Shown here piece by piece: positions 15,978 to 26,376 of a DNA stretch of 57,002 bases; the first letter of the stretch is position 1; each line of letters opens with the position of its first letter. Origin of the DNA: a virus; the IMG/VR virus record IMGVR_UViG_3300027759_000109, positions 1-57,002 of that record, one strand, 5' to 3'. The notes under the pieces were generated by a model. The model had not been told where the DNA came from. It was given only the letters and a program-made list of their open reading frames with translations, and did not search any database. The translations under genes were made by a program, and so were the position numbers.

Positions 15978-17522
15978 TTAACATATATTCTCAGTTCCAT
16001 CAGAAAATAATCTAATAAAATGATTGGCAGATAAACCTCTATATGTATTAAATTGACCACCAACATATATTCTATCTGTTAAATCATCATTATGTACCCT
16101 ATAAGTTGTACTATTAAATCCTGTTAATGTGGTTAACGTACTATCTACTGAACCATCTGAATTTAATCTTACTAATCCATTTCTTGTATTTCCATTCCAC
16201 GTACTAAAAGGTCCTACAACTAATATTTTACCGTCAGGTAGGATGTCAAATGATTCTACCCATGCGTTACTTCCTGTTCCAATATTAAATGATGTGTCTA
16301 TTGTACCATTACTATTTAATCTTATCAAGTCGTTAACGGATACTCCACTATATTTTGAGAATGTTCCACCAACAATAATCTTATCGTCAGGTTGAACCCT
16401 TACAAAGTAGTTTGCGGTATTTGTTGAACCTGAAAAACCTGAACCTGAGTTAAATGATGTATCAAGTGTACCATCACTATTAAACATGATAATATCTCTT
16501 GTAGTAACTCCACTATATGAAGTAAAATCACCAACGGCTACTATTTTTCCTGTACTTAAAACATCTACACTATAAATTTCATCTGTTATTGTATTAGGGG
16601 ATGTTCCAAATGTATTTAATACTGCTCCTGTTGAACTTAATTTATATATATCGGTTGCTGTAGTTCCTGTAATATAATTAAAATCACCAACTACAATCAT
16701 ACTACCATCTGATAATAATCTTATATCGTTAACTCTTTTACCTCCTGTAAAATTTGGAAAATTGGCATTAAAAGTATTATCAACGGAACCATCGGTATTT
16801 AATCTTATAATACCCGATATACTATTTCCATTATATCTATTGAATCTTCCACCAACAATAACTTTACCATCAGGTTGAACGATAATTGTACCTACATATG
16901 ATTTATAACCAGTATCTGTATAACTAAATCCTGTTCCGATATTGAATGAAGTATCTATATTACCAAATCTATTTGTTTTAACAAAGTTTCTTGATGCGTT
17001 CCCACTATAACCAGTAAAACTACCACCAACATATACATTTGAACTACTATCAGTTTGTATTGCTAAAACATAATCGGTTGTTCCTGATGGTGAAAATCCT
17101 ATTCCTAAATCATAACATGTAAACTCTTCATTACTAATAAGATATTCAAAATTATAACTACTTGAATTACCTGTAACTGTAAAAGTTATTCCTGATGTAG
17201 AACCAGAAGTTATATAACTTTGTTTTATACCCATATCACCATTCTCATCATCTCTAGTATAATCCAATCTGTTTACAGTTAGATATTCATTTACATTAAT
17301 TGGTGATCTACTAACCGTAATTGTATCATTAATATCTAAAAAAGTTGAATAAAGATTATCAATATTAGTATATTGTATTTTTGATGTAAGACTATTTTTT
17401 GTTACTTGTATATAAGGTGAACCAAAATCATACGGTAATTCATTGAACGTAACCATTAATGAACCAGAACTTAATTGTGGTTGTGTTATTCCCGATAATT
17501 GTATAATGTCTCTTTGTGGCAT
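15978..17522 (-). CDS. tail protein with delta-60-type beta-propeller repeats, 514 aa
   Basis: Residues 1-140 are shared with the N-terminus of the right unit protein at 48401-50743 (GSLMVTFNELPYDFG, RLDYTRDDENGDMGIKQSYI). From about residue 140 it consists of seven or so repeats of the form VQPDGKVIVGGRFNRYNGN plus IIRLNTDGSVDNTFN, typical of delta-60 repeats, which form a beta-propeller-like structure. The right unit protein carries BNR-like repeats and a LamG-like domain there. I infer a receptor-binding protein with exchangeable head. Confidence 0.75.
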   Translation of the reverse strand: MPQRDIIQLSGITQPQLSSGSLMVTFNELPYDFGSPYIQVTKNSLTSKIQYTNIDNLYSTFLDINDTITVSRSPINVNEYLTVNRLDYTRDDENGDMGIKQSYITSGSTSGITFTVTGNSSSYNFEYLISNEEFTCYDLGIGFSPSGTTDYVLAIQTDSSSNVYVGGSFTGYSGNASRNFVKTNRFGNIDTSFNIGTGFSYTDTGYKSYVGTIIVQPDGKVIVGGRFNRYNGNSISGIIRLNTDGSVDNTFNANFPNFTGGKRVNDIRLLSDGSMIVVGDFNYITGTTATDIYKLSSTGAVLNTFGTSPNTITDEIYSVDVLSTGKIVAVGDFTSYSGVTTRDIIMFNSDGTLDTSFNSGSGFSGSTNTANYFVRVQPDDKIIVGGTFSKYSGVSVNDLIRLNSNGTIDTSFNIGTGSNAWVESFDILPDGKILVVGPFSTWNGNTRNGLVRLNSDGSVDSTLTTLTGFNSTTYRVHNDDLTDRIYVGGQFNTYRGLSANHFIRLFSDGTENIC

Positions 17523-17541
17523 TTTATTTATTAATTTTAAT

Positions 17542-20500
17542 TTATGTTGATGGGTTCATTGTTATATCACCAATATAAAATTCTGATAATCCTTTATATC
17601 TAAAATAATTTGAAACATTCCATGAAGTACCTCCATTTGTTGAATATAATACTGTATAAATAAAATTATTAGGGAAAGAAGGTGCTACCTTTCTTTTTAT
17701 TGCCACATTAATTTTACTACCAGAACCATTTGTTGCTACCACATCAAATCTATCGGTAAAACTATAATTTGTAGAACCGCTTAATATTAAATTAAATGAA
17801 TCAGCATAATCACTTGATTTATATAATTTACTTTCAGCCATCAAATACCAAAATTGACCAGTTTCATTGATTGCCATTTTGAAAAAGTATAAAGAATATA
17901 AATCTTTTATATTTTCTAAAGCCCATGTTGTTCCATAATTAGATGAAACATATAAATAAGAATAATTTAATAATAATCCAATATATTGACCATCACTTGA
18001 AATTGAAAATTCATTTATAATTGAAGTACCTGTCATAGATGGAAAGGTCGTTAAGGTTGTCCAAGTTGAACCTGAATTTGTTGATTTTATAACTTTTGAA
18101 CTTCCCGCTAAATATATTGTACTACCATCTAATGTTAAATTTCCTTTAACATAAGGGTCACTAATACTTGTACCCGTTAAATTATTATAATTAGAACCAT
18201 AATCAGATGAAAATATAAAATTAGTTGAATCATAAGTAATTAATCTATATTGTCCATTTCTTGACATTGATGTTGTGGCAAAATCGGCAGAACTCATACC
18301 ATAAGAACCAACCTGTGTAAATGTTGCTCCACTATCACTTGATTGATATATTCTATCATTAGTACTGGTTGCTGTATTATTAGTAGTTACGATTATGTAT
18401 TTACCTGATGAATCTAATGATAATATATATGGTTCCGTAGTTCCAGTAAATCCATATATATCACTAAAATCTAAACCATTATTAGTGGATTTCATTATAC
18501 TTTGACCTTCTTGTGGTGTATTTGATAATAAAATTATTTCACCTCCAACTAATGGTGTAGGAGTAGGAGTAGGAGTTGGTGTTGATGTTGGTGTTTGAGT
18601 CGGAGTAGGAGTTGGACTTGAAGTAGGCGTTGGAGTTGGAGTAGGTGTAGGAGTTGGAACCAAACATTGACCGTAGTTAATGGATGAGCCAGTCAACACA
18701 CCCCATGTTGATACTGTACTATAAAATTCTGAACAGTTATTAAATAAGTTTGTACCTTGTCTTGTTGAACCACTATTCATCCAAAAGGTTGGCATGTTAT
18801 ATTGGAAAGGTCCGTACTGTTCATTATATATATAATTGTGTAATGTATCATTACTCCAATCTGATCCTGTTGAGTTGTAAGTATCCTCATCAACCTCATA
18901 CATACTATAAGGACAATAGACTTCCTGAGAGAAGTTTATTACAAACTTGAATGAAGATGTAAAACCACTTGTTTGACCCGTTAAAGACCCCACAGAGTGA
19001 TCGTAATATACTGACCAACCATAATTAGTGTCCAGTATATTTGGGTTCGTAAAATCGGTCTTAAATTTGAATGTACAGTTATTTAAACCATCACAATAAT
19101 CATACATGAAGTATCTTGTTGGATATTGATTAACATCCCCATTAAATTGAATTAATTCAACCTTGGTTAATTCTCTATTAGTTAAATTAAATTCAGATAT
19201 TTTGGATACAACAAAATATTGTTCATTAATCTTAATTGCGTCTTCAGGTTTTAGATATTTTACATCAGCATAACTTAAATCAAAGTTACCTGTCAATACC
19301 CTTGTATTAGGGTTATATAAATTAGTAATTCTATTTTGATAGAATGTTGAATATGCGTCGTTTTCTGTATATGTGTTGAATGTTTCTACACCAATTGTAT
19401 CCGTTGGAAACTCTGAATTAAATAAAAGACATAAACTATCGTTATTAATCTTGTTTTGGTCCGCAAGTCCCATAGGCATTGTATGACTAATCACAGGAAT
19501 ACGGTCAAATTGTGTATATGTTGAACCTGATGTATTAGAAACATATGTATTATATGTCTTATAAAAGTTAGTTGCGTCATAGTTTTCACCCACAATGTCT
19601 AAGAATGGATTGAAACAACCCAACCAAAACATCAATTTAGGTTTAGTTTTAACACCTTTATATACCCAACTTACCTTTGAAGTTGTCTGATCTGTCTGTT
19701 CACTACTTGAACCAACGTAATTTATACCTAATGGTAGACTAATATTACCATTATTTGTGGTACCAGAGGTATCCCATTTACGAATTATCTCAGGTCCAAA
19801 TATTGTTTCAATCTTTTTTACATTAGATTTAAATGATGTTGGACCATAAAAATTATTAATACCATATATACGATTGGTATTACCTTTAAATTCTTTATTA
19901 CCTTCATCATTATCTTCAGCGTCTGTAAATGTTATTTGACTTTCAATAAAGTTTAACGCTGGCTCAACGGTAAATCCTTTGTCAAAACTAATCTTATCAG
20001 ACCAGTTATGAACTGTACCACTACCTATGAAAAAATCATATGGTTCAATACGAATCACAGATGGTTCATAAGGGTCAGGAACAAGGACTAAATTGAACTT
20101 CTTGGCCACAGATGATAGTATGTCTATCTGTTTAATATTTTCGTCTATAACAAAATTAAAATCAACAAAATCACCATCCACAAAATTAACACTACTACCA
20201 ACAGCCACAGGAAGATACAATAATGGACCACTTGAAGTTGCTGTACTTAAAGATTCACCAGTAAGAAATGTTGAACCCAAATCAAATGTTAAACCTGATG
20301 TACCATATGGAATTGTTGAATCAAATGTATAGTTTAGATAATTCATTCTGATATTAATATCATTTGAACAAAAACAAGGGATACCTGTCCCAAGTTTACA
20401 AACAATTGCATATTGTTTTTCATTTAAATCTAAAAAGAAAACATCCACACCTTCTAAAGGTAATGTTTGAATTGAATTTACTTTAAATGAGAACTTAGTT

Positions 20501-21369
20501 GCTTCAGAACTAAAATAACCATACATGTATAAACTCTTCATCCATGGTGTATTGAAAAAGTCTGAGGATATTTGATACCCATGAGTTTTAAATATCAATT
20601 GTAATAATCCCCAAACACTTAATGCTGGTTTTAATTGATTATCATAAGGTCCTTGTGTTGGACTATTAATTCTAAATTGTTGAACACCTGCCGCATATGC
20701 TGCTGCCAAAGAGGCATAAGAATTAAGGGGAGCTGTTGAAGTATATAATCTCGTTCTTTCAAGTATTGTTCCACCTGAAAAGTTAACAGTATCACCCGTA
20801 TATAGATACCCATTATGAACAATTGGATAGAAATATAGATATGGTTTTTCACTATTGTTTGCGAAGTTTGTGTAGTTGAACGCCTCTGTAACATTATTTA
20901 AACTAAATTCATGGTTAAATTCAAAATCAGAATCAGAAAAATCTAAATCTTTTAATAAATTATTACCAATGGTACCGTATAAATCTGCCACAGTTGAAAA
21001 TAAAGTAACATCATATTCCACTTTTGAATTAAGAACATTGATTTTATTTAATTTCATGTACCCTGTAAAGTATGGTTCATCATTTATCAATATCCAACAT
21101 GGTACACGCTTAGTTGCGTTAAAATAATATCCAACAGTATCTACGTTAAAATAACTTTCAAAGAATGTGTTATTTGTTTTTGATGCTGGTAATAAAACTC
21201 CTACAGAAAAATCTGAATTTCTTTTTCCTATATCTCCTAACTCTGCAAAAGATTTATTAATTGATAATGGTATACTACTATAAATGTCCAAGGTTAATTG
21301 CTCAGTTTGACCTGATATTGAACCTGGAATATTTGTCTGTACTCTTAATGTTGTTTGTTGTTGTGACAT
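17542..21369 (-). CDS. tail hub/baseplate protein with C-terminal BNR-like module, 1275 aa
   Basis: Residues 1-900 are homologous to the right unit protein at 50755-53904 (NKSFAELGDIGKRNSDFSVG, YFTGYMKLNKINVLNSKVEY, LPLEGVDV) and probably form the tail hub or distal tail structure. A PT linker (about 904-941) leads to a domain of BNR/Asp-box-like repeats (about 942-1275: STNNGLDF, SSDSGATF, STNSGSTW, SSNYGTTW), the type found in sialidases and other carbohydrate-binding propellers. In the right unit a different module follows the linker. It probably contacts the host surface. Confidence 0.7.
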   Translation of the reverse strand: MSQQQTTLRVQTNIPGSISGQTEQLTLDIYSSIPLSINKSFAELGDIGKRNSDFSVGVLLPASKTNNTFFESYFNVDTVGYYFNATKRVPCWILINDEPYFTGYMKLNKINVLNSKVEYDVTLFSTVADLYGTIGNNLLKDLDFSDSDFEFNHEFSLNNVTEAFNYTNFANNSEKPYLYFYPIVHNGYLYTGDTVNFSGGTILERTRLYTSTAPLNSYASLAAAYAAGVQQFRINSPTQGPYDNQLKPALSVWGLLQLIFKTHGYQISSDFFNTPWMKSLYMYGYFSSEATKFSFKVNSIQTLPLEGVDVFFLDLNEKQYAIVCKLGTGIPCFCSNDINIRMNYLNYTFDSTIPYGTSGLTFDLGSTFLTGESLSTATSSGPLLYLPVAVGSSVNFVDGDFVDFNFVIDENIKQIDILSSVAKKFNLVLVPDPYEPSVIRIEPYDFFIGSGTVHNWSDKISFDKGFTVEPALNFIESQITFTDAEDNDEGNKEFKGNTNRIYGINNFYGPTSFKSNVKKIETIFGPEIIRKWDTSGTTNNGNISLPLGINYVGSSSEQTDQTTSKVSWVYKGVKTKPKLMFWLGCFNPFLDIVGENYDATNFYKTYNTYVSNTSGSTYTQFDRIPVISHTMPMGLADQNKINNDSLCLLFNSEFPTDTIGVETFNTYTENDAYSTFYQNRITNLYNPNTRVLTGNFDLSYADVKYLKPEDAIKINEQYFVVSKISEFNLTNRELTKVELIQFNGDVNQYPTRYFMYDYCDGLNNCTFKFKTDFTNPNILDTNYGWSVYYDHSVGSLTGQTSGFTSSFKFVINFSQEVYCPYSMYEVDEDTYNSTGSDWSNDTLHNYIYNEQYGPFQYNMPTFWMNSGSTRQGTNLFNNCSEFYSTVSTWGVLTGSSINYGQCLVPTPTPTPTPTPTSSPTPTPTQTPTSTPTPTPTPTPLVGGEIILLSNTPQEGQSIMKSTNNGLDFSDIYGFTGTTEPYILSLDSSGKYIIVTTNNTATSTNDRIYQSSDSGATFTQVGSYGMSSADFATTSMSRNGQYRLITYDSTNFIFSSDYGSNYNNLTGTSISDPYVKGNLTLDGSTIYLAGSSKVIKSTNSGSTWTTLTTFPSMTGTSIINEFSISSDGQYIGLLLNYSYLYVSSNYGTTWALENIKDLYSLYFFKMAINETGQFWYLMAESKLYKSSDYADSFNLILSGSTNYSFTDRFDVVATNGSGSKINVAIKRKVAPSFPNNFIYTVLYSTNGGTSWNVSNYFRYKGLSEFYIGDITMNPST
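18549..18658 (-). repeat. long PT-linker repeat in hub gene
   Basis: About 110 bases of imperfect six-base repeats encode the PTPTPTPT-type linker that joins the conserved hub domain to the BNR-like module. A similar block in the right unit hub gene (51098-51185) is richer in proline-only codons. Confidence 0.8.
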
Positions 21370-21370
21370 A

Positions 21371-22951
21371 TTAGAAACCTCTATTTACGAAAGTTGTCTG
21401 TGCTGACTTTAATGTTATTCTATATTTGTTCAACTTTTTATGTTTTTTAGTAATATGATCAACCTCTGTTGATATTACTTGTACTGGTGTTAAATCTTTA
21501 TATATTTTATCTTGTCTATCCATCGGTGATACGAAGTCACTCTTCATGATATAAACTTGAGGAGATGTAAATAAACCTTCAATCCAATGTGCTTTAGGTA
21601 AGTTAAGATATTCACTTTCAAGAACAATCTCATTACTTACGTCTGACGCAAATGTCTTTAAAGAACGACCTACATTTCTATCAGGTGATTGTAAATCCGT
21701 TGCGTAGTATCTACTATCATATGTTTGTGCCGCTATTTTACTTGTTTCTTGTCTAAAAGATGTGAATGTGTAATAATCATATCCACCTCTTTGATTCAAC
21801 CATACCAATCTTGTGTTTTCTGGTTGACAGTTATTGTATAGATAAAAATAAAATATTTCAGATACTGGTCCTAATGGTCCAAGAATTTGTCTATTTGCTT
21901 GGTTAGTTGGCCATGCATAACATAATTGTACCTTATAATATGCCACTTGTGACCAGTCTACTGTTGCGAACAAATTGTTTATATCTTTTGGACCACATGG
22001 TAATGAGAATATTTCAAGTGTGTTTTCAAAGTCTGTAGGTGATTCATATGTTGTACCACTGAAATTTAATTCTTGGTTAAAATAATCTACTTGATTATTG
22101 TTCTCATCATAAAATTCAAATACAGCATAGTCTGCTTCAATTACTTGTCTATCACCTGTTTGTCCATTTAAATAAAATAATACATAATTTTCTTCTTCTT
22201 GTATATATTGAATCCTTGGTGCCTCAGTTAAAAACCTTGAGGTCTCTGATTGTTCAGGAACCGTTGGATAGTCCATTAAGAACTGAGACATTGGTGACAA
22301 TCTTCTATAAACATCAAGTGTGTTAATAGTTGTACCAGTTCCAATTATAGTACCTATTTCTTGATCAAAGTTTGGTAGGAAATACTTCTCATCCATTTGG
22401 AATATACCTCCCACATAATTAAAGTATGCCCCCGTATTTGTGAAACCAGATGGAACAAATGATGTATCAGAGTTACATGCTGGAATATCTGTAAAGTGAT
22501 TTAATGGATTATTTGGTGAGGTAACATATTCATTAACTGTTGTATTACCTGAAATAAATGTATAACCAAACTTATATGCTGCTTTAACAGAATTTGGATA
22601 TGGATTATTAAGGTTAATTTGAGTTGTTGTATTATACCAATTGTTTAACCAATAGTATTGGTAATGTTCTGACTCAACGTAATTTGACATGTAGTCATAT
22701 GGTCTTACATTGAAATTATAATAATATGTTGAACCTGATTGTGATACCTGATATGGAATAACAGACATACGACCAACGACATCATTATCTTGATACAAAT
22801 CAACATTTAATTTCATAGATGACACATAGGTATCACCAGTTAAAACAACTTCATATGTTCCACCTCTTTGGTAAACCATATCAGTACTTCTACGAAGTTG
22901 TGTATTATTATTTAAACCGTTACTATATAACGATGGATAACCAAATGTCAT
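21371..22951 (-). CDS. tail tip/baseplate structural protein, 526 aa (middle unit)
   Basis: Beta-rich protein, similar over its entire length to the right unit copy at 53908-55500: YPSLYSNGLNNNTQLRRSTD start, YDYMSNYVESE, VYRRLSPMSQFLMDYPTVPE, and a basic C-terminus ITKKHKKLNKYRITLKSAQT. It lies between the gp10-like gene and the hub gene with one-base spacing. I know no named family; a tail-tip role follows from the context. Confidence 0.65.
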   Translation of the reverse strand: MTFGYPSLYSNGLNNNTQLRRSTDMVYQRGGTYEVVLTGDTYVSSMKLNVDLYQDNDVVGRMSVIPYQVSQSGSTYYYNFNVRPYDYMSNYVESEHYQYYWLNNWYNTTTQINLNNPYPNSVKAAYKFGYTFISGNTTVNEYVTSPNNPLNHFTDIPACNSDTSFVPSGFTNTGAYFNYVGGIFQMDEKYFLPNFDQEIGTIIGTGTTINTLDVYRRLSPMSQFLMDYPTVPEQSETSRFLTEAPRIQYIQEEENYVLFYLNGQTGDRQVIEADYAVFEFYDENNNQVDYFNQELNFSGTTYESPTDFENTLEIFSLPCGPKDINNLFATVDWSQVAYYKVQLCYAWPTNQANRQILGPLGPVSEIFYFYLYNNCQPENTRLVWLNQRGGYDYYTFTSFRQETSKIAAQTYDSRYYATDLQSPDRNVGRSLKTFASDVSNEIVLESEYLNLPKAHWIEGLFTSPQVYIMKSDFVSPMDRQDKIYKDLTPVQVISTEVDHITKKHKKLNKYRITLKSAQTTFVNRGF

Positions 22952-23475
22952 ATTCCTTCAATTAATTTTACTAAATCATTCATGGTTGCGTCAGCAATCA
23001 ATTCTGTTATTCTTGGGTCTTTATAAATCTTTTCTACTGATATTTCCCAAAAGTTCTTAGGTTGGTTATAATAACCGAACGCTTTCATACTACGTCTAAT
23101 CACATATGCCACACTCTTAACATTCTTTTCATTCTTTGGGAGATACCTACCCGTTTTCATATCTCTAATTTTAAAACTTTTTTTGTTCATAATCCACTCC
23201 TCAATCACACCCTTTGCCACATTACCAGGTCCTCTATCATTTGCCAACCAATATGCGTATGTGTTAATTAATGGTTTACCACCAGGTCCTGACAATTGAA
23301 TAACTTGTATCCCTTGCTTATTAGGACCTGTCTTTGCTTTAATACTGTTTCTTAAATTACCTGTGGCCACTCTATTAGTTGTACCTTTTTGATAACGTCC
23401 GTATATGTATACCTTATCAGATAAACTTTCCTTGACAATCTCCTCAATAATAGGTGCTAATAAATTTAAGTCCAT
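22948..23475 (-). CDS. HK97 gp10-like tail completion protein (middle unit)
   Basis: 175 residues with the mark of gp10-type proteins: a VATGNLRNSIKAK motif after an N-terminal helix, then a central beta section and a helical C-terminus. Such proteins join head and tail or finish the tail. The right unit protein (55497-55982) shares the first 15 and last 30 residues and the GKLKNSIKV motif but is diverged between them. The ATG overlaps the next gene by 4 bases. Confidence 0.65.
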   Translation of the reverse strand: MDLNLLAPIIEEIVKESLSDKVYIYGRYQKGTTNRVATGNLRNSIKAKTGPNKQGIQVIQLSGPGGKPLINTYAYWLANDRGPGNVAKGVIEEWIMNKKSFKIRDMKTGRYLPKNEKNVKSVAYVIRRSMKAFGYYNQPKNFWEISVEKIYKDPRITELIADATMNDLVKLIEGI

Positions 23476-23476
23476 A

Positions 23477-26359
23477 TTATGATGGGTTTATAATTAAGTA
23501 TGCTACCGTATCTGCGTCTCCATTATGGTCTGATGTTATACTAAATGTTCCACCACCTTTTGATGTTACACTTACAGTTCCATTTCCACTATTAGTATTT
23601 GTTTGTTTGGTTAAGAATATTAAACTTGTTGCTGAAACCAAACTATTTGATACTGTTGCCGTACCAGGGTTTCCACCATTAAGAACAAATGTTCCCATTG
23701 TTTTATCTGAACCTGATGCGAATAACACATTACCTGTTACAGCAAATGAACCTGATATAGTTAAAGGTGCACTACCACTCTTAAACATAATTGGTTGACT
23801 AGTACTTGGTAACTGTACATTGAAATAATCTTGTGCTTCATCAATACCTTGTAAAGAACCTAATATTAAGTTATTAGAACCTGTTGTGAAACTTGATGCC
23901 TTTGCGAGAATTACGTTATTAGAACCTGACCTAATACTGATATTACCAACACCTAACATCAAGTTGTTTGAACCTGTTCTAAAGTTGTTAAAGTTACCAC
24001 CCATTGTATAGTTGTCAGTTGATCCTGACGTGATACCAAATTGTGTATCTGTCTGGTCCATATTAGATTGACCTAAGAAGAAACCTATTTTTCTTGCTGG
24101 GTTAAAGAATAACTGTGGTTGGTTTGTACCATCCGCAATTCTAATCGAACCTGATTCATTATACATTCTCATTGAACCTGAGTGAATAACAAATGTTCTA
24201 TCTGATGTATTTACGTTTGAACTACTTACTATTGATGTTCCTATTGTTGTTAATGAACCAGATATTATTGTGTTTGAACCACTATCAATTGATAAACCTG
24301 TTCTTCTTGTTGATGTTGCGGTACCCGTTCCTACTGCGAAAACTATATCTTGTGATAATGATAATGAACCTGTATCATTAAATCTACCAAAGAATGCTGA
24401 ACCACCTGCGGTTGTTGATGTATTTGATGCGGACACTGATAAGTTACTACCAAATATTACGGTTGAAGTTAAGTTTGAATTTGATGATGAAACAAATGAT
24501 GATGATATAATATTATTATTACCACCAATTAAGTTATTGTTAAATGATCTTGCTACGTTTGATGATTGTGAACCTGATACATATATGTTATGACCTGTTC
24601 CAACTGCTCCACCCAAAAATGTATTATTATTAAGAGTAACGTTGTTATTAGTAATATTTGAACTACTTACGTGGTTATTAACTGTAATAGGTGAGTTATT
24701 AAAGTTACTTGAATAGTTGATTGAACTACTGATATGATTTAATGTAACACTAGTACCATTAATTAAATTTGTTGATATTGATGGTCTTGTGTTTGTTACA
24801 AAGTTTTGTGTTGATGTAATACTACCACCATTCAATAAGTTTGCTGCCATAGCTTGAATAGAACCACTATTACTATTAATTGTAATGTTTCCTGCGTTTA
24901 ATGTATTATTTTGAAAAATTGGATGACCACCCGATAAAGACGATGTGGTAAAGTTCATTAATATATTTGCGTTAGCACCTACATAGTTGTTTGTTGTTTT
25001 AGGGAATAATAATGAACCTGTGTTTAAATAAATTCCACCACCATTAGATGTTAATGTATTATCTGAACCTGAAATATAACCTTGTTGGTCTACACCACCA
25101 CCATTACCTGTGGCTCTTAATTGTGGTAATGATACTATGTTATTTGAACCTGTGATTCTTAATGAACCTGTATAGTTTGCTTGTGTTGCACCAGGTCCAC
25201 TTGCTGCTGGATTTTCACTCCAACCTTTAATTATATTAACTTGTCCCGCTTGTGAACTTGTTAAATATAATGATGGTTGAACTGTTGTGTTAAGTGATAA
25301 ATTTAATAAATTACCATCAGCGTATAAAGAACCTGTAACACCAACGTTATTAGTTGTGTTCCATACTGAACCTGTTAGTGCAAATAAACTATCTCCACTT
25401 GTACCTGATGTACCTGCGGTTCCACTTGTTCCTGAAGTTCCTGAACTACCACTATCTCCTGAAGTTCCACTTGTTCCCGATGAACCAGCAACACCTGATG
25501 TACCACTACTGCCACTACTTCCTGATGTACCTGAACTTCCACTTGTACCTGATGTACCGCTCGTACCTGAACTACCACTACTTCCTGAATCACCACTTGT
25601 TCCTGAAGTACCAGACGTTCCATTTGTACCTCCACTAAACGCAACACCATTAACAAGATATTGTCCTGTTATATCTATTGAACCTGTTACGCTCATTGAA
25701 CCTGAAACATTTATATCATTCTCTGCTACAATATCAATACGTTTAACTGAACCGTAATTATCAACCTTAACATATGTTACATCATTACCCAAGAATATTT
25801 GACCACCACTTGCGGTGATGTGTGTATCAGTTGGTGATGTATTATATACTTCCAAATATCTTGCGTCAGATTGATTTGGTTGTAAGAATAAACTTCCTGT
25901 ACCTTGTATATTAGTTACACCTAATGAACCTGTTACATTTAATTTACCAGTCCATCCATTATGACCAACATTCACATTACCCTCACCACCATCAGCGTTA
26001 ATATATAATGTTCCACCATTTAATGATGAGAAGTACAACGCACCTGATACATTGTCGGTTGATACAAATGAATTACTTGGGAAAGATAAATTCCCTTCAA
26101 TTATTTGGCTACCAATAAAAGTGTTTGAACCTGTGGTTGCGAAAGAACCAGTATCAACCGCACTTCCTGTAATTGGTGAACCATTAACAGTGAATGAACC
26201 TGAGATGTTTACCTCAGTTAAACTCATCTGTAAAGGTGAATTATCACCGTCACCTGTTTGTACGGTTTGTAGTGTGTTAGTTAAACCATTAGTACTATCG
26301 GTCATTTTTAAAAGACCTTGAAATGAACTACTAACGTAAAGATTATTTAATTGACCCAT
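23477..26359 (-). CDS. collagen-like tail fibre, 960 aa (middle unit)
   Basis: The N-terminus (MGQLNNLYVSSSFQGLLKMT) is the tail-attachment end. Residues about 239-322 are an unbroken Gly-X-Y repeat of GTS, GSS and GDS triplets, a collagen-like trimerising rod without proline. Many short SGSLxVTGS strands suggest a beta-helical shaft (residues 320-850). The last 75 residues (VLNGGNPGTATVSNSLVSAT onward) are almost identical to the right unit gene and belong to a C-terminal domain common in fibres of such phages. It is the probable receptor-recognition fibre. Confidence 0.75.
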   Translation of the reverse strand: MGQLNNLYVSSSFQGLLKMTDSTNGLTNTLQTVQTGDGDNSPLQMSLTEVNISGSFTVNGSPITGSAVDTGSFATTGSNTFIGSQIIEGNLSFPSNSFVSTDNVSGALYFSSLNGGTLYINADGGEGNVNVGHNGWTGKLNVTGSLGVTNIQGTGSLFLQPNQSDARYLEVYNTSPTDTHITASGGQIFLGNDVTYVKVDNYGSVKRIDIVAENDINVSGSMSVTGSIDITGQYLVNGVAFSGGTNGTSGTSGTSGDSGSSGSSGTSGTSGTSGSSGTSGSSGSSGTSGVAGSSGTSGTSGDSGSSGTSGTSGTAGTSGTSGDSLFALTGSVWNTTNNVGVTGSLYADGNLLNLSLNTTVQPSLYLTSSQAGQVNIIKGWSENPAASGPGATQANYTGSLRITGSNNIVSLPQLRATGNGGGVDQQGYISGSDNTLTSNGGGIYLNTGSLLFPKTTNNYVGANANILMNFTTSSLSGGHPIFQNNTLNAGNITINSNSGSIQAMAANLLNGGSITSTQNFVTNTRPSISTNLINGTSVTLNHISSSINYSSNFNNSPITVNNHVSSSNITNNNVTLNNNTFLGGAVGTGHNIYVSGSQSSNVARSFNNNLIGGNNNIISSSFVSSSNSNLTSTVIFGSNLSVSASNTSTTAGGSAFFGRFNDTGSLSLSQDIVFAVGTGTATSTRRTGLSIDSGSNTIISGSLTTIGTSIVSSSNVNTSDRTFVIHSGSMRMYNESGSIRIADGTNQPQLFFNPARKIGFFLGQSNMDQTDTQFGITSGSTDNYTMGGNFNNFRTGSNNLMLGVGNISIRSGSNNVILAKASSFTTGSNNLILGSLQGIDEAQDYFNVQLPSTSQPIMFKSGSAPLTISGSFAVTGNVLFASGSDKTMGTFVLNGGNPGTATVSNSLVSATSLIFLTKQTNTNSGNGTVSVTSKGGGTFSITSDHNGDADTVAYLIINPS
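25396..25640 (-). repeat. Gly-Thr-Ser collagen-like coding repeat
   Basis: Nine-base-type repeats encode about 27 consecutive GTS/GSS/GDS triplets in the fibre. The opposite strand is also open here but only as a by-product of the repeat. Such blocks expand and contract by slippage, so fibre length may vary. Confidence 0.85.
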
Positions 26360-26376
26360 TTTATATTAATATTTTT

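Noticed and set aside
25287-25757. Open frame on the plus strand rich in proline and valine opposite the fibre gene
   Set aside because: It is the mirror of the Gly-Thr-Ser repeat; repeats of this kind keep the opposite strand open without coding.
23477-26359. Diversity-generating retroelement acting on the fibre
   Set aside because: No reverse transcriptase or template repeat is seen, and the fibre end is conserved rather than variable.
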